Origin: Cylindrospermum stagnale PCC 7417
GTDB lineage: Bacteria > Cyanobacteriota > Cyanobacteriia > Cyanobacteriales > Nostocaceae
NCBI RefSeq assembly: GCF_000317535.1
Contig: NC_019744.1
Coordinates: forward strand, 90,333-154,332
Length of the DNA: 64,000 nucleotides
Direction of reading: 5' to 3'
A program made the translations under genes and the position numbers. Numbering within the stretch: the stretch's first letter is position 1; each line of letters opens with the position of its first letter. Below the pieces are notes generated by a model. That model saw only the letters and a list, made by a program, of their open reading frames with translations. It did no database searches and was not told where the DNA came from. Of the stretch, positions 1-8,174 are shown piece by piece.

Positions 1-240
1 CCTGATCAAATGCAAGCCATGATGATGAACATGGACTTGGGTGGAGCTGATGCAGAATTTGACCTGCGTTTTATTAACGCGATGATTCCTCACCATGAAT
101 CAGCTGTAGTTATGGCGAAAGATGCCTTGCAAAAGTCTCAGCGTCCTGAAATCAAAAACTTGACTCAAGAAATTGTCAAAGCCCAAGAATTAGAGATTAA
201 TCAAATGAAACAGTGGCGCAAAGCTTGGTATAACAAGTAG
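1..240 (+). CDS. DUF305 family protein, C-terminal part (cut by window edge)
   Basis: The reading frame is open from base 1, so the gene begins outside the window. The visible 79 residues carry the DUF305 pattern: a DxRFINAMIPHHE segment followed by MAKDAL and a long charged helix ending near a QWRKAW motif. The IPHH-E cluster is the family's likely metal-binding site; DUF305 proteins are ferritin-like helical proteins, often exported and sometimes near copper genes. No upstream context is available, so a signal peptide cannot be judged. Family call is firm, function is not. Confidence 0.85.
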   Translation, partial: PDQMQAMMMNMDLGGADAEFDLRFINAMIPHHESAVVMAKDALQKSQRPEIKNLTQEIVKAQELEINQMKQWRKAWYNK

Positions 241-719
241 TTTCAAGTTTCAATGTATATTGAGAAACGGGTGCAAAGTTTGCCGACGCAATTGAGAATT
301 CTGGATGTCAAAGAAAGCTAGTTTCTCAGTTTTAAATGGCAAAGTACCAAAAGCAGTTTTTGAGCAATGATGGTTGCTACAGGAACATCACAGCTATAAC
401 TAAAAAACACTACACTCCTTCGAGAAAACTTAACGTCTTTAATGCTTTCTTCACCCCAACTTACCAGGGTTAGCGCGTCTCAAACCCTATTGACAAAAGG
501 ACTTACCTGATCGGCAATCAGGTGGGAAACAAAGTGGTACCATCCGAGGTAGGGTAAGATTTAATTCATCAAGATGCTAGCTCAAAGTAATGTCAACGGG
601 ATTTGAGACTGGAGTTTAGACTAAATCGGTCATGTTCAAGAAAAAAAGGAGGTCTGATTGAATACAGCCCCCCTAGTAGCAGAAACTGAGAGAAGTACTA
701 CCAACTCTCAGCTGCTAAT
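241..719. other. Gene-free stretch
   Basis: No convincing reading frame. It holds a short inverted repeat (ACCTGATcggcAATCAGGT, about 507-524) and, just before 720, a CTGAGAG/CTCTCAG inverted repeat (about 686-712) that could belong to the end of the transposase element that follows. Otherwise I see nothing recognisable. Confidence 0.5.
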
Positions 720-1073
720 ATGAAACGTGCCAAATTAGAAGAATTCCGTCAAGCAGCCTACAAACACTTAGGTAGAGCTAAAGACGCTACCTTTGAATTG
801 ACAGATGCCATATTGCTGACCCGAAATATTTATTGCCTAGCAGACTTGTCCTTATCACCAGTGTTTAGACGCAAGTGGACAAGCATCTATGAGGCACTAC
901 AAGATAGCAGGCCACAGCGACAGAAATTGATGCAGCTATATATCAAACAGATACCAACGGGGGAGAGACCGCTATTGGCAGGCGACCATACTAACTGGTC
1001 ACGCCCAGATGCAGTCAAACTACAAGAAAGAACTTATGAACATAGTGGCACATCCATAGTGGCAATACCTTAG
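720..1073 (+). pseudogene. Truncated transposase, N-terminal fragment
   Basis: The 117 residues match the start of a transposase family common in filamentous cyanobacteria: KRAKLEEFRQ, AKDATFELTDAIL, LSLSPVFRRKWxSIYEALQDSRP, then PLLAGDHTNWSRPDAVKLQERTYEH. Intact members continue for several hundred residues with the DDE catalytic core. Here similarity stops around residue 108 and an inverted group II intron fragment begins, so the catalytic domain is missing and the protein cannot transpose anything. The surrounding DNA contains no remaining 3' part. Family recognition comes from memory of homologues, without a search. Confidence 0.7.
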
Positions 1074-1281
1074 ACTATGTTCATCCTTCTACGTCTTTCC
1101 CTCTTGCTCCTCACTGCCTGACCCTGGCAGCTACGGCTACTTTTAGCGTCTGCACTCCAACTTTTTCGTTGCCTACTCGGTTGTGACGTACCGTTATTTA
1201 CGGATTTCTCTATGAGGGTCTGGGGTAGAAATCCCAGAGAGACTTCAGAGTCTCAATTTAGTTGACCTTTTCAGGTCGCAC
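1074..1281 (-). mobile_element. 5' fragment of a second group II intron
   Basis: Read on the minus strand, the segment begins with GTGCGACC, the typical 5' start of a group II intron, and continues through several small stem-forming stretches (ACCTGAAAAGGT, AGACTCTGAAGTCT, CCGTAAATAACGG) as in intron domain I. It starts exactly where the reverse transcriptase fragment of the neighbouring intron breaks off, in the middle of its coding sequence, so it looks like one intron inserted in another and then truncated. Its distal part, including domain V, is absent. Inference from sequence pattern only. Confidence 0.45.
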
Positions 1282-1493
1282 TACCTCGGTTGTCCTGTGT
1301 TACCCTACGAACCGCTAAACACTTTGCTGACCAGGAGTGCAACAACGTTTTTTGGAGTTTGCGAACTGCCTTGACATCACCACGCTGAGAGGCTTTGTAG
1401 ATACGATGACAGCAACTTAAATACTTTCCGCTCTAGCTTTCGCCAAGGGATAGCATTCCATTCCACCGTAGTCTTGAAACTCGTTTTAGCCAT
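1282..1493 (-). pseudogene. Group II intron reverse transcriptase/maturase, N-terminal fragment
   Basis: On the minus strand from ATG at 1493 the translation gives MAKTSFKTTVEWNAIPWRKL then ERKVFKL; after one extra base it continues in another frame as HRIYKASQRGDVKAVRKLQK and then SWSAKCLAVRRVTQDNRG. This is the conserved start of cyanobacterial group II intron-encoded proteins (WxxIpWxxle.kVfklQkRIykAs..gd...vrklQ). The next conserved block (KKTAGVDG) is replaced by the start of a second intron at 1281. Frameshift plus truncation make it non-functional. Confidence 0.75.
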
Positions 1494-2096
1494 ATAAATT
1501 GCTACTAGTACCTCTACAATCCAAGTCACCGTGCCTCTGTCTGCATATCCTCCCCGTTACAAGGAGGCATTGGCTTCTGAGACAATCCCTCTCCCTAATG
1601 ACTTCCGGTTGGCTACCTACTCCAAATTTCGACCAATTTGGAGAGTACATTAGGGGGTTACTTCGTTCCCAATTTTTCGTTTGATGTTGGTTTTAGGATT
1701 CTCTCTCTTCACGCCCGTTTATTGTGAGTGCTTGTTGGTCTGCCGCAAAGGACGCCAACCACTAATCTTTTCCCTTTTGGGACAAGCCTGTCAGCCTTTT
1801 GGCTTGTTTTGCATTACGATGATTCAATCGAGAGATTCGTATCACTATCCATGACCAACTATGCTAGGCGGGATTCCACTTTAGGCTAGTAGTTACCGTC
1901 ATGATTAAGAGCTTCACCCCAACAAAGAACCACTTTGCTGGAATGGGGGACTTGCTGTCACTCCTGCACTTGGAGGGATGGAATTACACCATCACGAAAA
2001 ATAGAGTTGTCAAGGTTCTGTCAGGATTTCTCCCGAATATTTCCCTTGCCTGTCATCCCAGAGTATTTCAACTCATTTCGACAGAACGAATCACAC
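1282..2096 (-). mobile_element. Remnant of a group II intron (5' half)
   Basis: The intron-encoded protein fragment lies at 1282-1493, and the roughly 600 bases upstream of it on the minus strand (1494-2096) contain no frame but many short stems, as expected for intron domains I-III. The minus-strand sequence beginning at 2096 is GTGTGATTCG, a plausible group II 5' splice boundary. That boundary abuts the inverted end of the element at 2097. No domain V or 3' end was found in 241-720, so the 3' half is lost. Confidence 0.5.
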
Positions 2097-2722
2097 TAGC
2101 GAACTGCAAACATAAATCGTTAAAACTGCAAACAAGCTGATTTTGAAACCACATTATTTGCAAATAAGGGGGGTCTCAAAACCACAATAATTGCAAATGA
2201 AACCACAATCGCTGCAAACAAACCGCAAACATAACTTTGAAACCACTTTAACTGCAAATAGGCTGTAATCCTTAGCCAGTAATACTTTTGGTTTTATTAC
2301 GCCTTTGGCGATGAAACTGTCCAAATTAAAAAATATTACTTTCACCCCAGTTAGAAACTTAAGAGTCTTTGCCAAGCGAGAAAAACAAGTTGGTGATACT
2401 TGCTCCCAAAAACCTAGTTCATGATTTAATTGGACGGATATCGTTCAGATTAAACCACAACATTCGGGCATAAGTGTTTGGCTAATTGGTTCATATAAAT
2501 TGGACACTTTTGGAACTATAAATCCCCTAACTCAATCACCGTAGGGGTTACGGCTTATTTGCAGTAAATGTGGTTTGAAAACCCTTGTTTGCAGTTTGAA
2601 AATTATGTTTGCAGTTTCATTTGCAGTGATTGTGGTTTTGAGACCCCTCTTATTTGCAGAGAATGTGGTTTCAAAATCGCCTTGTTTGCAGTTTTATCGC
2701 TGGATGTTTGCAGTTCGCTACA
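2097..2722. mobile_element. Non-autonomous element with long, site-rich inverted ends
   Basis: Bases 2097-2264 and 2552-2720 are imperfect inverted copies of each other, about 170 bp each. Both begin at the outside with TAGCGAACTGCAAACAT and both contain repeated TGCAAA and AAACCACA motifs at roughly 20-25 bp intervals. The outer right terminus reads ...GTTCGCTACA, that is TGTAGC on the other strand. Several spaced sites behind a TGT terminus is the layout of Tn7/Tn5053-type transposon ends bound by a TnsB/TniA transposase. The 290 bp interior codes for nothing. It could instead be an iteron-type origin, although inverted arms argue against that. Confidence 0.55.
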
Positions 2723-2764
2723 ATTAATCATCAAAAAATTATGATTACAGGAGGTAATGTTACC

Positions 2765-3182
2765 ATGAGCAACAATCAAAATTATGTAGAAACTATGTCA
2801 GAGCGCAAAATAAATATCAACCAAAGTGGGGCATCAATTGGTGTTGGCTATAGTGAGAACGTTGAGGCAAATCAACTCGGTGGCACTATAAACAACTATC
2901 CTTCGGAGCGAGCGGAAGCAGACTCTTGCAGAAGCAGCCGCAGAGATACAGCAGCTTCTGCAACAGCTAGAGCAGACTTACCCCACCAACACCACAACAG
3001 GGCAGATGGTAGTAGCGACAAAAGTTATTGAGCGTATAGAAAGTGACCAAATTTGGAAACAACGGGTTGTAAACGCAGTTAAAGAAGGTGGTCTTCAAGC
3101 GTTCGAGAAAGCCATTGATAACCCTGTAGGTGCTTTTATTGTAGGAGCGATTAAAGGTTGGCAGGAAGCTGAAATTGAGTGA
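2765..3182 (+). pseudogene. Cyanobacterial conserved hypothetical, frameshifted by a short repeat
   Basis: An AGGAGGT ribosome site at 2749-2755 precedes ATG 2765. The first frame gives MSNNQNYVETMSERKININ and continues to NQLGGTINNY. The homologous continuation lies in another frame downstream: AEAAAEIQQLLQQLEQTYP, then VVATKVIERIESDQIWKQRV and FEKAIDNPVGAFIVGAIKGW, ending at 3182. Between them sits an inserted GC-rich string (CCTTCGGAGCGAGCGGAAG, about 2900-2919) of the short dispersed-repeat type, which breaks the frame. The intact family is a small cyanobacterial protein of unknown function with a central coiled-coil-like segment. Confidence 0.6.
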
Positions 3183-3400
3183 TGTCTACTGCTAATTTAA
3201 CAAACACTCCCAGGTTTTGAGCATTTGGTCAAGTTCCTCCTTTGTCGCGCGTTCAAGTAGTGTCTCGGTAAGGAGAATCGCGCATCAGCAGAATCAATTA
3301 CTTAACCTCAGTCGCCGATCTTAAATTACCAGCATTATTTCATAAATTGTCCTTGTGGACGTATTCATTCTCGTTGATTAGCTCGATTCAAATGAGTATT

Positions 3401-4252
3401 TTATCGTTTAAAAAATAACAATATTCCATGTGGATTATCTAAAAATACATCTTTATTACTGTTGTGATTCTGCGACTCATACCCTTGTAAATCTTGATTT
3501 GAAAGTGAGTACACATCAGTTGCAACAAGCTGATATCCTTGACTATTTAAATAACCAACTAATTTATCAGGCATGACATGAGACGCGCCGTAACTTGGTA
3601 ACAAATTATGTTCAATTTTCTCCTGGTCTAAAATATTTAATTGCACAACACCTGTACGACAAAATATATCAAAATCAATCGGCTCGACTAAGCCACTTGT
3701 AGTAATTTCTATTGAATCTAATTCCATCGCCAATTGCTCTATACTCGCAAAATTACACGACCACGGGTTGCCCATTAAAAATAGTCTTATCGATATTACC
3801 TCTGGCTGTACCTTCACGATATCAAGTAATGTTTTTGTAACCGTATGTGGTTGTAAGTAATCTAATACTCCATGAACTGAAACTAGCCGCAGGCTATTTC
3901 GAGCGTAAAGTTTTGTCAGTTCTAGTTCTGCTAGATTGCGATCGCAAAAATAATTTAACTGTAGGTTTGGATATTGGCTGCGTAAAGCTAAAAACTTTTC
4001 TGGCGGATTAGTAGCAATGTCGTAACAGTCGATTGTCGGAAGTTGGTAGTGCGTCAAGTCAACTCCCTCAAAACCAAAAAAAACTTCACGTTCGGCAAAA
4101 CCTGCACCCAAGATAGCTGCACTGTCACCATTACCTGAAAGAATCGCTTCCCAAGTGAGGGGATAAACATTGGGGGTAAGTTCTAAAAGCCTAGCTCGAC
4201 TAATTTCTAAGATATTGCCACTGCCCTTATTTTCTAGGAATCTTACTGCCAT
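3401..4252 (-). CDS. Unrecognised 283-residue protein, possibly methyltransferase-like
   Basis: I do not recognise this protein. A GDSAAILGAGFAE segment near residue 45 resembles a SAM-binding glycine motif, and the later LRLVSVHGVLDYL and PEVISIRLFLMGNPW strings fit alternating strands and helices of a Rossmann-like fold, so a class I methyltransferase relative is possible but unproven. It is the last of three minus-strand genes (5294 to 3401) with spacings of an 10-base overlap and a 15-base gap, so they are probably co-transcribed. No signal peptide or membrane segment is visible. Confidence 0.6.
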   Translation of the reverse strand: MAVRFLENKGSGNILEISRARLLELTPNVYPLTWEAILSGNGDSAAILGAGFAEREVFFGFEGVDLTHYQLPTIDCYDIATNPPEKFLALRSQYPNLQLNYFCDRNLAELELTKLYARNSLRLVSVHGVLDYLQPHTVTKTLLDIVKVQPEVISIRLFLMGNPWSCNFASIEQLAMELDSIEITTSGLVEPIDFDIFCRTGVVQLNILDQEKIEHNLLPSYGASHVMPDKLVGYLNSQGYQLVATDVYSLSNQDLQGYESQNHNSNKDVFLDNPHGILLFFKR

Positions 4253-4266
4253 AAAACCTCGCTATA

Positions 4267-5091
4267 TTATGAAATAACCTTGGGACGACTGATTAGGGTT
4301 ATATCTTTACCTTCGCCCAAACGGTACACTTCTGTGCGATCGCCAACATCAATTTCAAAAAACCGATAGCTTGTAGTAAACCGCGCCCACGGTGCCAAAG
4401 GATTAATTTTTGGGAGATTGGTTGTTGCTTGGTAAGTAATTTCAAACCCCGCTCCCCCATCTTGCTTGAACATCCGCAAAAAACATTCGTAGTCTCTAGC
4501 GTGCCAAAAATCAGTTGTTCGGCGACGCACCACATCTTGTGAGTCAGAACTCATTGCTCGTGCTGCTGATGCGGACACGATTAATTGCAAATTGTCAGAC
4601 ATTCGTGTTAAGGCAAGTTTCTTGTCTGGGTTTGAGAATATTTCATCAACAATTGGTCTAAGCTCAGGGTGCAAACAAGTTTCAGCAATGTAAAACCCTG
4701 AATACTTGCTGATATCATTCTCAAATTTCCGATTAACTAGTCTTTCTGAATCACAACTAACCGACTTTCGTAAGCTCGCAAAAATCAAGTCTTCGTATAA
4801 CTTCTGCTGCGATGTTGGCGTTGCTGCAATAATTTTGAATGCAGACCCACGCATCCCCTGAATTCCTATCAAAGCAGAGGTACAATCGAGGGATGCCGCC
4901 CACATTGCTAGAAATTTTCGATAGTTGGTATAAAGCATTAATGCTTCCTGGTAGTCAGGAGCTTTAATTTTGAGTAGATGCTTTACTGGGTTGGGTTTAA
5001 TTTCCCATCCAGGCTTGCATAGTAAAGCCCATAACGCAGAAGAATCTTCAATGGCATCCATGCATTTATGCCCCAAGCTTATTAATGACAA
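4267..5091 (-). CDS. Unrecognised 274-residue protein with a possible PAS-like C-terminus
   Basis: The C-terminal part (roughly residues 185-265: RRRTTDFWHARDYECFLRMF followed by PWARFTTSYRFFEIDVGDRT) has the rhythm of a PAS sensor domain as found in cyanobacterial regulators. The N-terminal part (residues 1-180) is mainly helical and unrecognised; no kinase, HTH or enzyme motif is visible. Its start overlaps the end of the 70-residue gene upstream by ten bases, which suggests translational coupling. It may sense a signal together with its neighbours; this is inference. Confidence 0.6.
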   Translation of the reverse strand: MSLISLGHKCMDAIEDSSALWALLCKPGWEIKPNPVKHLLKIKAPDYQEALMLYTNYRKFLAMWAASLDCTSALIGIQGMRGSAFKIIAATPTSQQKLYEDLIFASLRKSVSCDSERLVNRKFENDISKYSGFYIAETCLHPELRPIVDEIFSNPDKKLALTRMSDNLQLIVSASAARAMSSDSQDVVRRRTTDFWHARDYECFLRMFKQDGGAGFEITYQATTNLPKINPLAPWARFTTSYRFFEIDVGDRTEVYRLGEGKDITLISRPKVIS

Positions 5092-5294
5092 TTATTGGTC
5101 TGTCCGTTTTTGTCAAACCTCATGCGGGATATCAAATCCTTAAGATGCGCTGGATCTACACCAAACCTATGAGCAATGTCATACTCCTCATCTTCAGTTG
5201 GTGGTGCATTTAGTGTAAGTAAATGCTCCAAAAAAGGTTGCGACCCCCCTAAAGGCAAACCATCATCCGTAAAAGGTAACCTATGTTCGTGCAT
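5082..5294 (-). CDS. Small 70-residue protein, first gene of a three-gene unit
   Basis: The protein is acidic in its first half and ends with a short helix (YDIAHRFGVDPAHLKDLISR) that could be a helix-turn-helix-like element, although too short to call. The stop codon overlaps the start of the next gene. Its promoter must lie in the 120 bases shared with the divergent methyltransferase gene at 5417. Function unknown. Confidence 0.5.
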   Translation of the reverse strand: MHEHRLPFTDDGLPLGGSQPFLEHLLTLNAPPTEDEEYDIAHRFGVDPAHLKDLISRMRFDKNGQTNNCH

Positions 5295-5416
5295 TGACTG
5301 CTCAAATACCGCAGGGCGGGTATTTTGTAGCCGACTTGAAACTCAGGCATAACTCCGATTGTAATTGATGTGTGTTTAAAGCCAAGTGCAAGAAGTTAAC
5401 ATTAATTAGAATCTTG

Positions 5417-6676
5417 ATGAACTCAACAGCAACGAACAAAAAAATAGCTGTTAGCCTATTCTCCGGGGTGGGTGGATTTGATTTGGGATTTAAAGCAGCA
5501 GGATTTGAAATAGCGATCGCCATTGATAACAATCCCATCGCCCTAGCAACATACCAACATAATTTCCCCCACGCCACAGTTTTGTGCAAAGACATTCGGG
5601 AGGTGACGGGGGAAGAAATACGCGCCTGTATTCAGGCGAAGTACATAAATTGGGACGGGGAGATTCATGCCGTTTTTGGTGGGCCACCATGCCAAGGATT
5701 TAGCGTTGCCGGACTGCAAAATGTTGAAGATGAGAGAAACTCGTTGGTAGGGGAGTTTGTTCGGCTGGTGTTGGAACTCAATCCTCTTGCAGCAATCATG
5801 GAGAATGTGCCGGGGATTGAAAATCAAAAGTTTGGCTGCATTACTGCTAACCTCCAAGCAGTGCTAGAAGAACATTATTTTCTCTCAAAGTGGAACCTGA
5901 ACGCTTCAGATTACGGGGTTCCGCAAGCTAGAAAAAGGGTGTTTTTTGTTGCATCTAGGTTTGGAGAAATTATACCGCCAAAGCATCAACCTCAACATAC
6001 AGTTAGAGATGCGATCGCGGACTTGTCGCCAGTCCCCCTACTCCCCAAGCAAAACACTCAAGAATGGCATCCAGATTGGGTGAAGGGAGAATATGCTAAG
6101 TATCTTGAAAAAATATTCCCAAATCTTAGTATAGTAACTAACATTGAGACGGGATTCGCAGCGACAACACATACACCAGAAGTAATTCAGCAATTCATCA
6201 ACACTCCCCCAGGTGCAAGGGAAGCTAAATCCAAGTCAAAAAAGCTGCAATGGGATGGATTCTGCGTGACGTTAAGAGCGGGGAGTGGCAACCGCACCGC
6301 ATTACGTCCCCTCCATCCAGAACAGCCACGGGTTATATCTGTAAGAGAAGCTGCTCGCTTGCACAGCTACCCCGATTGGTTTAATTTCAGCGAGGCAATA
6401 CTCCACGCCCAAAGAGAAATCGGAAATTCGGTACCCCCATTGCTTGCATATGCTGTGGGAATGCAAGTTAAAGAACATCTAGAATGCAATATCACTTATC
6501 AGATTAAGTGCCAAAATTGGCAAAACTGCCTATTTTTACCAATTTCTTGCAATTTTAAGAATATATTCGTTTTTCTCAATGAAATACTGTCTTTAAGCGG
6601 GTTAAGCAAAATCAGCAAAGAGCGATCGCCTCCACGTCTGGCTAAAAAAAAGCAAAATTTGGTTACTTGCCTTTAG
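5417..6676 (+). CDS. C5 cytosine-specific DNA methyltransferase
   Basis: All hallmark motifs of the C5-MTase family are present: motif I (LFSGVGGFDLGF, residues 14-25), motif IV with the catalytic cysteine (GGPPCQGFS, Cys92), motif VI (ENVPG, Glu129), motif VIII (QARKRVFF) and motif X (EIGNSVPP). It transfers a methyl group from SAM to cytosine in a specific DNA sequence. The target-recognition region between VIII and IX is short. I chose ATG 5417 instead of the upstream GTG 5372 because motif I then sits at the usual distance. A basic tail of about 55 residues after motif X is unusual and may be read-through into formerly non-coding DNA. No partner restriction enzyme is obvious, so it may be an orphan; the GIY-YIG protein at 7381 is not adjacent. 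Confidence 0.95.
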   Translation: MNSTATNKKIAVSLFSGVGGFDLGFKAAGFEIAIAIDNNPIALATYQHNFPHATVLCKDIREVTGEEIRACIQAKYINWDGEIHAVFGGPPCQGFSVAGLQNVEDERNSLVGEFVRLVLELNPLAAIMENVPGIENQKFGCITANLQAVLEEHYFLSKWNLNASDYGVPQARKRVFFVASRFGEIIPPKHQPQHTVRDAIADLSPVPLLPKQNTQEWHPDWVKGEYAKYLEKIFPNLSIVTNIETGFAATTHTPEVIQQFINTPPGAREAKSKSKKLQWDGFCVTLRAGSGNRTALRPLHPEQPRVISVREAARLHSYPDWFNFSEAILHAQREIGNSVPPLLAYAVGMQVKEHLECNITYQIKCQNWQNCLFLPISCNFKNIFVFLNEILSLSGLSKISKERSPPRLAKKKQNLVTCL

Positions 6677-6705
6677 GTCTGGCGGATAATAAATGATTAT
6701 TTTAA

Positions 6706-7326
6706 CCGCGAATTAATTGTGTGCGTCACTCTGGGCAAGAAGACCACCAAACAGGAGTAATCACATAGGAATTGATTGAAGGCCAAGCGTTCGCAGATTA
6801 TCACGCCAAAATCAAATCCCAAGAAAAAGAGCAGTCCCAGGAAGAGACTGCTGAATCTGAAGTGGTTGAGTTGAGTATGCTTCCACAATTAGAAACATCC
6901 CCAACAGAGAGAGAAAAAGCTCTATAAGTTAATCCCAGGCTAAAACAAAACGAACAAACCAGCACCAGTAACGCTACAGAACAGCAGCCAGTTGGGCAAG
7001 AAATATTAATGCTGGCAGAAAAACTCAAATCAGCTACCAGTTATTATCAAATTAGAAGTGCTATATACAGGCATCTGGCTGTTAAAGATGAAGCTTTGAA
7101 GCAGCTTTCCCCAGAAGAACAGTTAAGAATTGAAAGATTGTTTCCCCAGGAAGTATTAGCTCTAAAAATCTCTAGAGAATCAGGTTTAGTTCTTGATTTC
7201 TATGAGTTAGAAACTGGTTGTTTTCAAATATTTATTGCAGGTCAAGATAAGCCTGTAAGCATTAGTAAATCAAATGTAATTACTTGGGTACAAGAGCAAG
7301 AAAGGCTCAACTGCGTAACGTCATAA
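6706..7326 (+). pseudogene. C-terminal relic of a larger plasmid-type protein
   Basis: One frame stays readable from 6706 to 7326 apart from two in-frame stops (TAG at 6766, TAA at 6925). It reads NCVRHSGQEDHQTGVIT*, then ELIEGQAFADYHAKIKSQEK, and after the second stop continues into LAEKLKSATSYYQIRSAIYR and on to a stop at 7326. The continuity across both stops indicates one decayed gene, of which the last 105 codons (from ATG 7009) could still be expressed. The pattern recalls C-termini of large cyanobacterial plasmid proteins, but I cannot name the family. Confidence 0.55.
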
Positions 7327-7380
7327 ACCACCACAATTAGCTAACGCCTCAGTTTTCAAAATAATCCTAAAAAACCATAA

Positions 7381-7713
7381 ATGGAATTGTCAGGAAAAAT
7401 CCCCTCAATTCCTTGCTGTTACCTGATTGAGCTATCTCGTCCGCTTGGTAACGAGAAACATCAAGCTCGTTATTACTTAGGTTCGTGCGCGAACCTCAAG
7501 AAAAGATTTCAGCAGCATCTACAAGGGTCTGGATCAGCATTTACTCGTGCTGCGATAGAACGCGGCATCGAATTCAAAATTGTCTATGTGTGGAAGACCT
7601 CAAGTAAACAAGAAGCCCGTCAGCTTGAAATTCAACTTAAGCGATATAAGAACCACGCACGATTATTAAGGAGAGTACAAAATGCCAAAACGAATTCGAC
7701 AAAAACTAGGTAG
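7381..7713 (+). CDS. GIY-YIG nuclease domain protein
   Basis: A single GIY-YIG domain fills the 110 residues: CYLIELS near residue 13, RYYLGSCANLKKRFQQHLQG (the YIG half with the conserved Arg in KKR) and a later glutamate-containing helix (KQEARQLEIQLKRYKN). Such stand-alone domains act as DNA nicking or structure-specific nucleases, or as homing/repair accessory proteins. The initial GIY is changed to CYLI, as in many small bacterial members. It follows a decayed gene by 54 bases and overlaps a small basic reading frame at its 3' end. Confidence 0.85.
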   Translation: MELSGKIPSIPCCYLIELSRPLGNEKHQARYYLGSCANLKKRFQQHLQGSGSAFTRAAIERGIEFKIVYVWKTSSKQEARQLEIQLKRYKNHARLLRRVQNAKTNSTKTR

Positions 7714-7798
7714 ATACCATTTAAGACGTAGATTACGTGGAAAAGTTTTGTTATCAAAGGTTACAAGCTTTAGTTGCTATCAACATAACCATCAATAA
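7682..7798 (+). CDS. Possible 38-residue very basic peptide
   Basis: An AAGGAGAG ribosome site at 7669-7676 lies a good distance before ATG 7682. The peptide starts MPKRIRQKLGRYHLRRRLRG and carries about a dozen Arg/Lys residues, so it could bind nucleic acid. It overlaps the end of the GIY-YIG gene in another frame. The good ribosome site is the only support; it may be chance. Confidence 0.3.
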   Translation: MPKRIRQKLGRYHLRRRLRGKVLLSKVTSFSCYQHNHQ

Positions 7799-8174
7799 AA
7801 AACCTCTACAACTGCAAGGAAATTCATTCGTAATAACAATATTCAACCACCATATGTTATCACAGTACTCAAGATATCGGGTAGTGAAGAAAAATTTTTC
7901 TTGTCAAACAATGGACTATTTAGTTATAAATATGTCATCGAAAATCACAAATTATTCTCACCAGAAATAGCGTCTGTTGCTAGTTAAAATCAGCTATAAT
8001 CTAAATCTACTATAGCCTGTCAAATATGGCAGGCTAAAAACGAAAAAGACTTACTTGACCAAGTTTATGAATATAGATGACAGTATTATTAATTTTTGAT
8101 TTCATATAAAATTTTTGATTGATGATTGCCAGGATTTTATTAATTTTTGCAGTTAAACTGATTCAATTAGCCCT
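7799..8174. other. Gene-free stretch with one hairpin
   Basis: AT-rich and without a convincing frame. A TAGCCTG/CAGGCTA inverted repeat with a ten-base loop lies at about 8011-8034. It is followed by A's, not T's, on the plus strand, so it is at best an imperfect terminator between the two convergent units. Confidence 0.4.

Noticed and set aside
1499..2140. Plus-strand reading frames in 1499-1684 and 1901-2140
   Set aside because: They lie opposite the group II intron remnant and have no coding character or ribosome site.
2097..2722. Iterated TGCAAA motifs as a CRISPR array
   Set aside because: Units are short, irregular and arranged as two inverted arms; there are no constant repeats with unique spacers.
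5417..7713. Restriction-modification pair of C5 methyltransferase and GIY-YIG protein
   Set aside because: The genes are 700 bases apart with a decayed gene between them, and the GIY-YIG protein is a minimal domain without DNA-recognition region.
8011..8034. Intrinsic terminator TAGCCTG/CAGGCTA
   Set aside because: No T-run follows on either strand.
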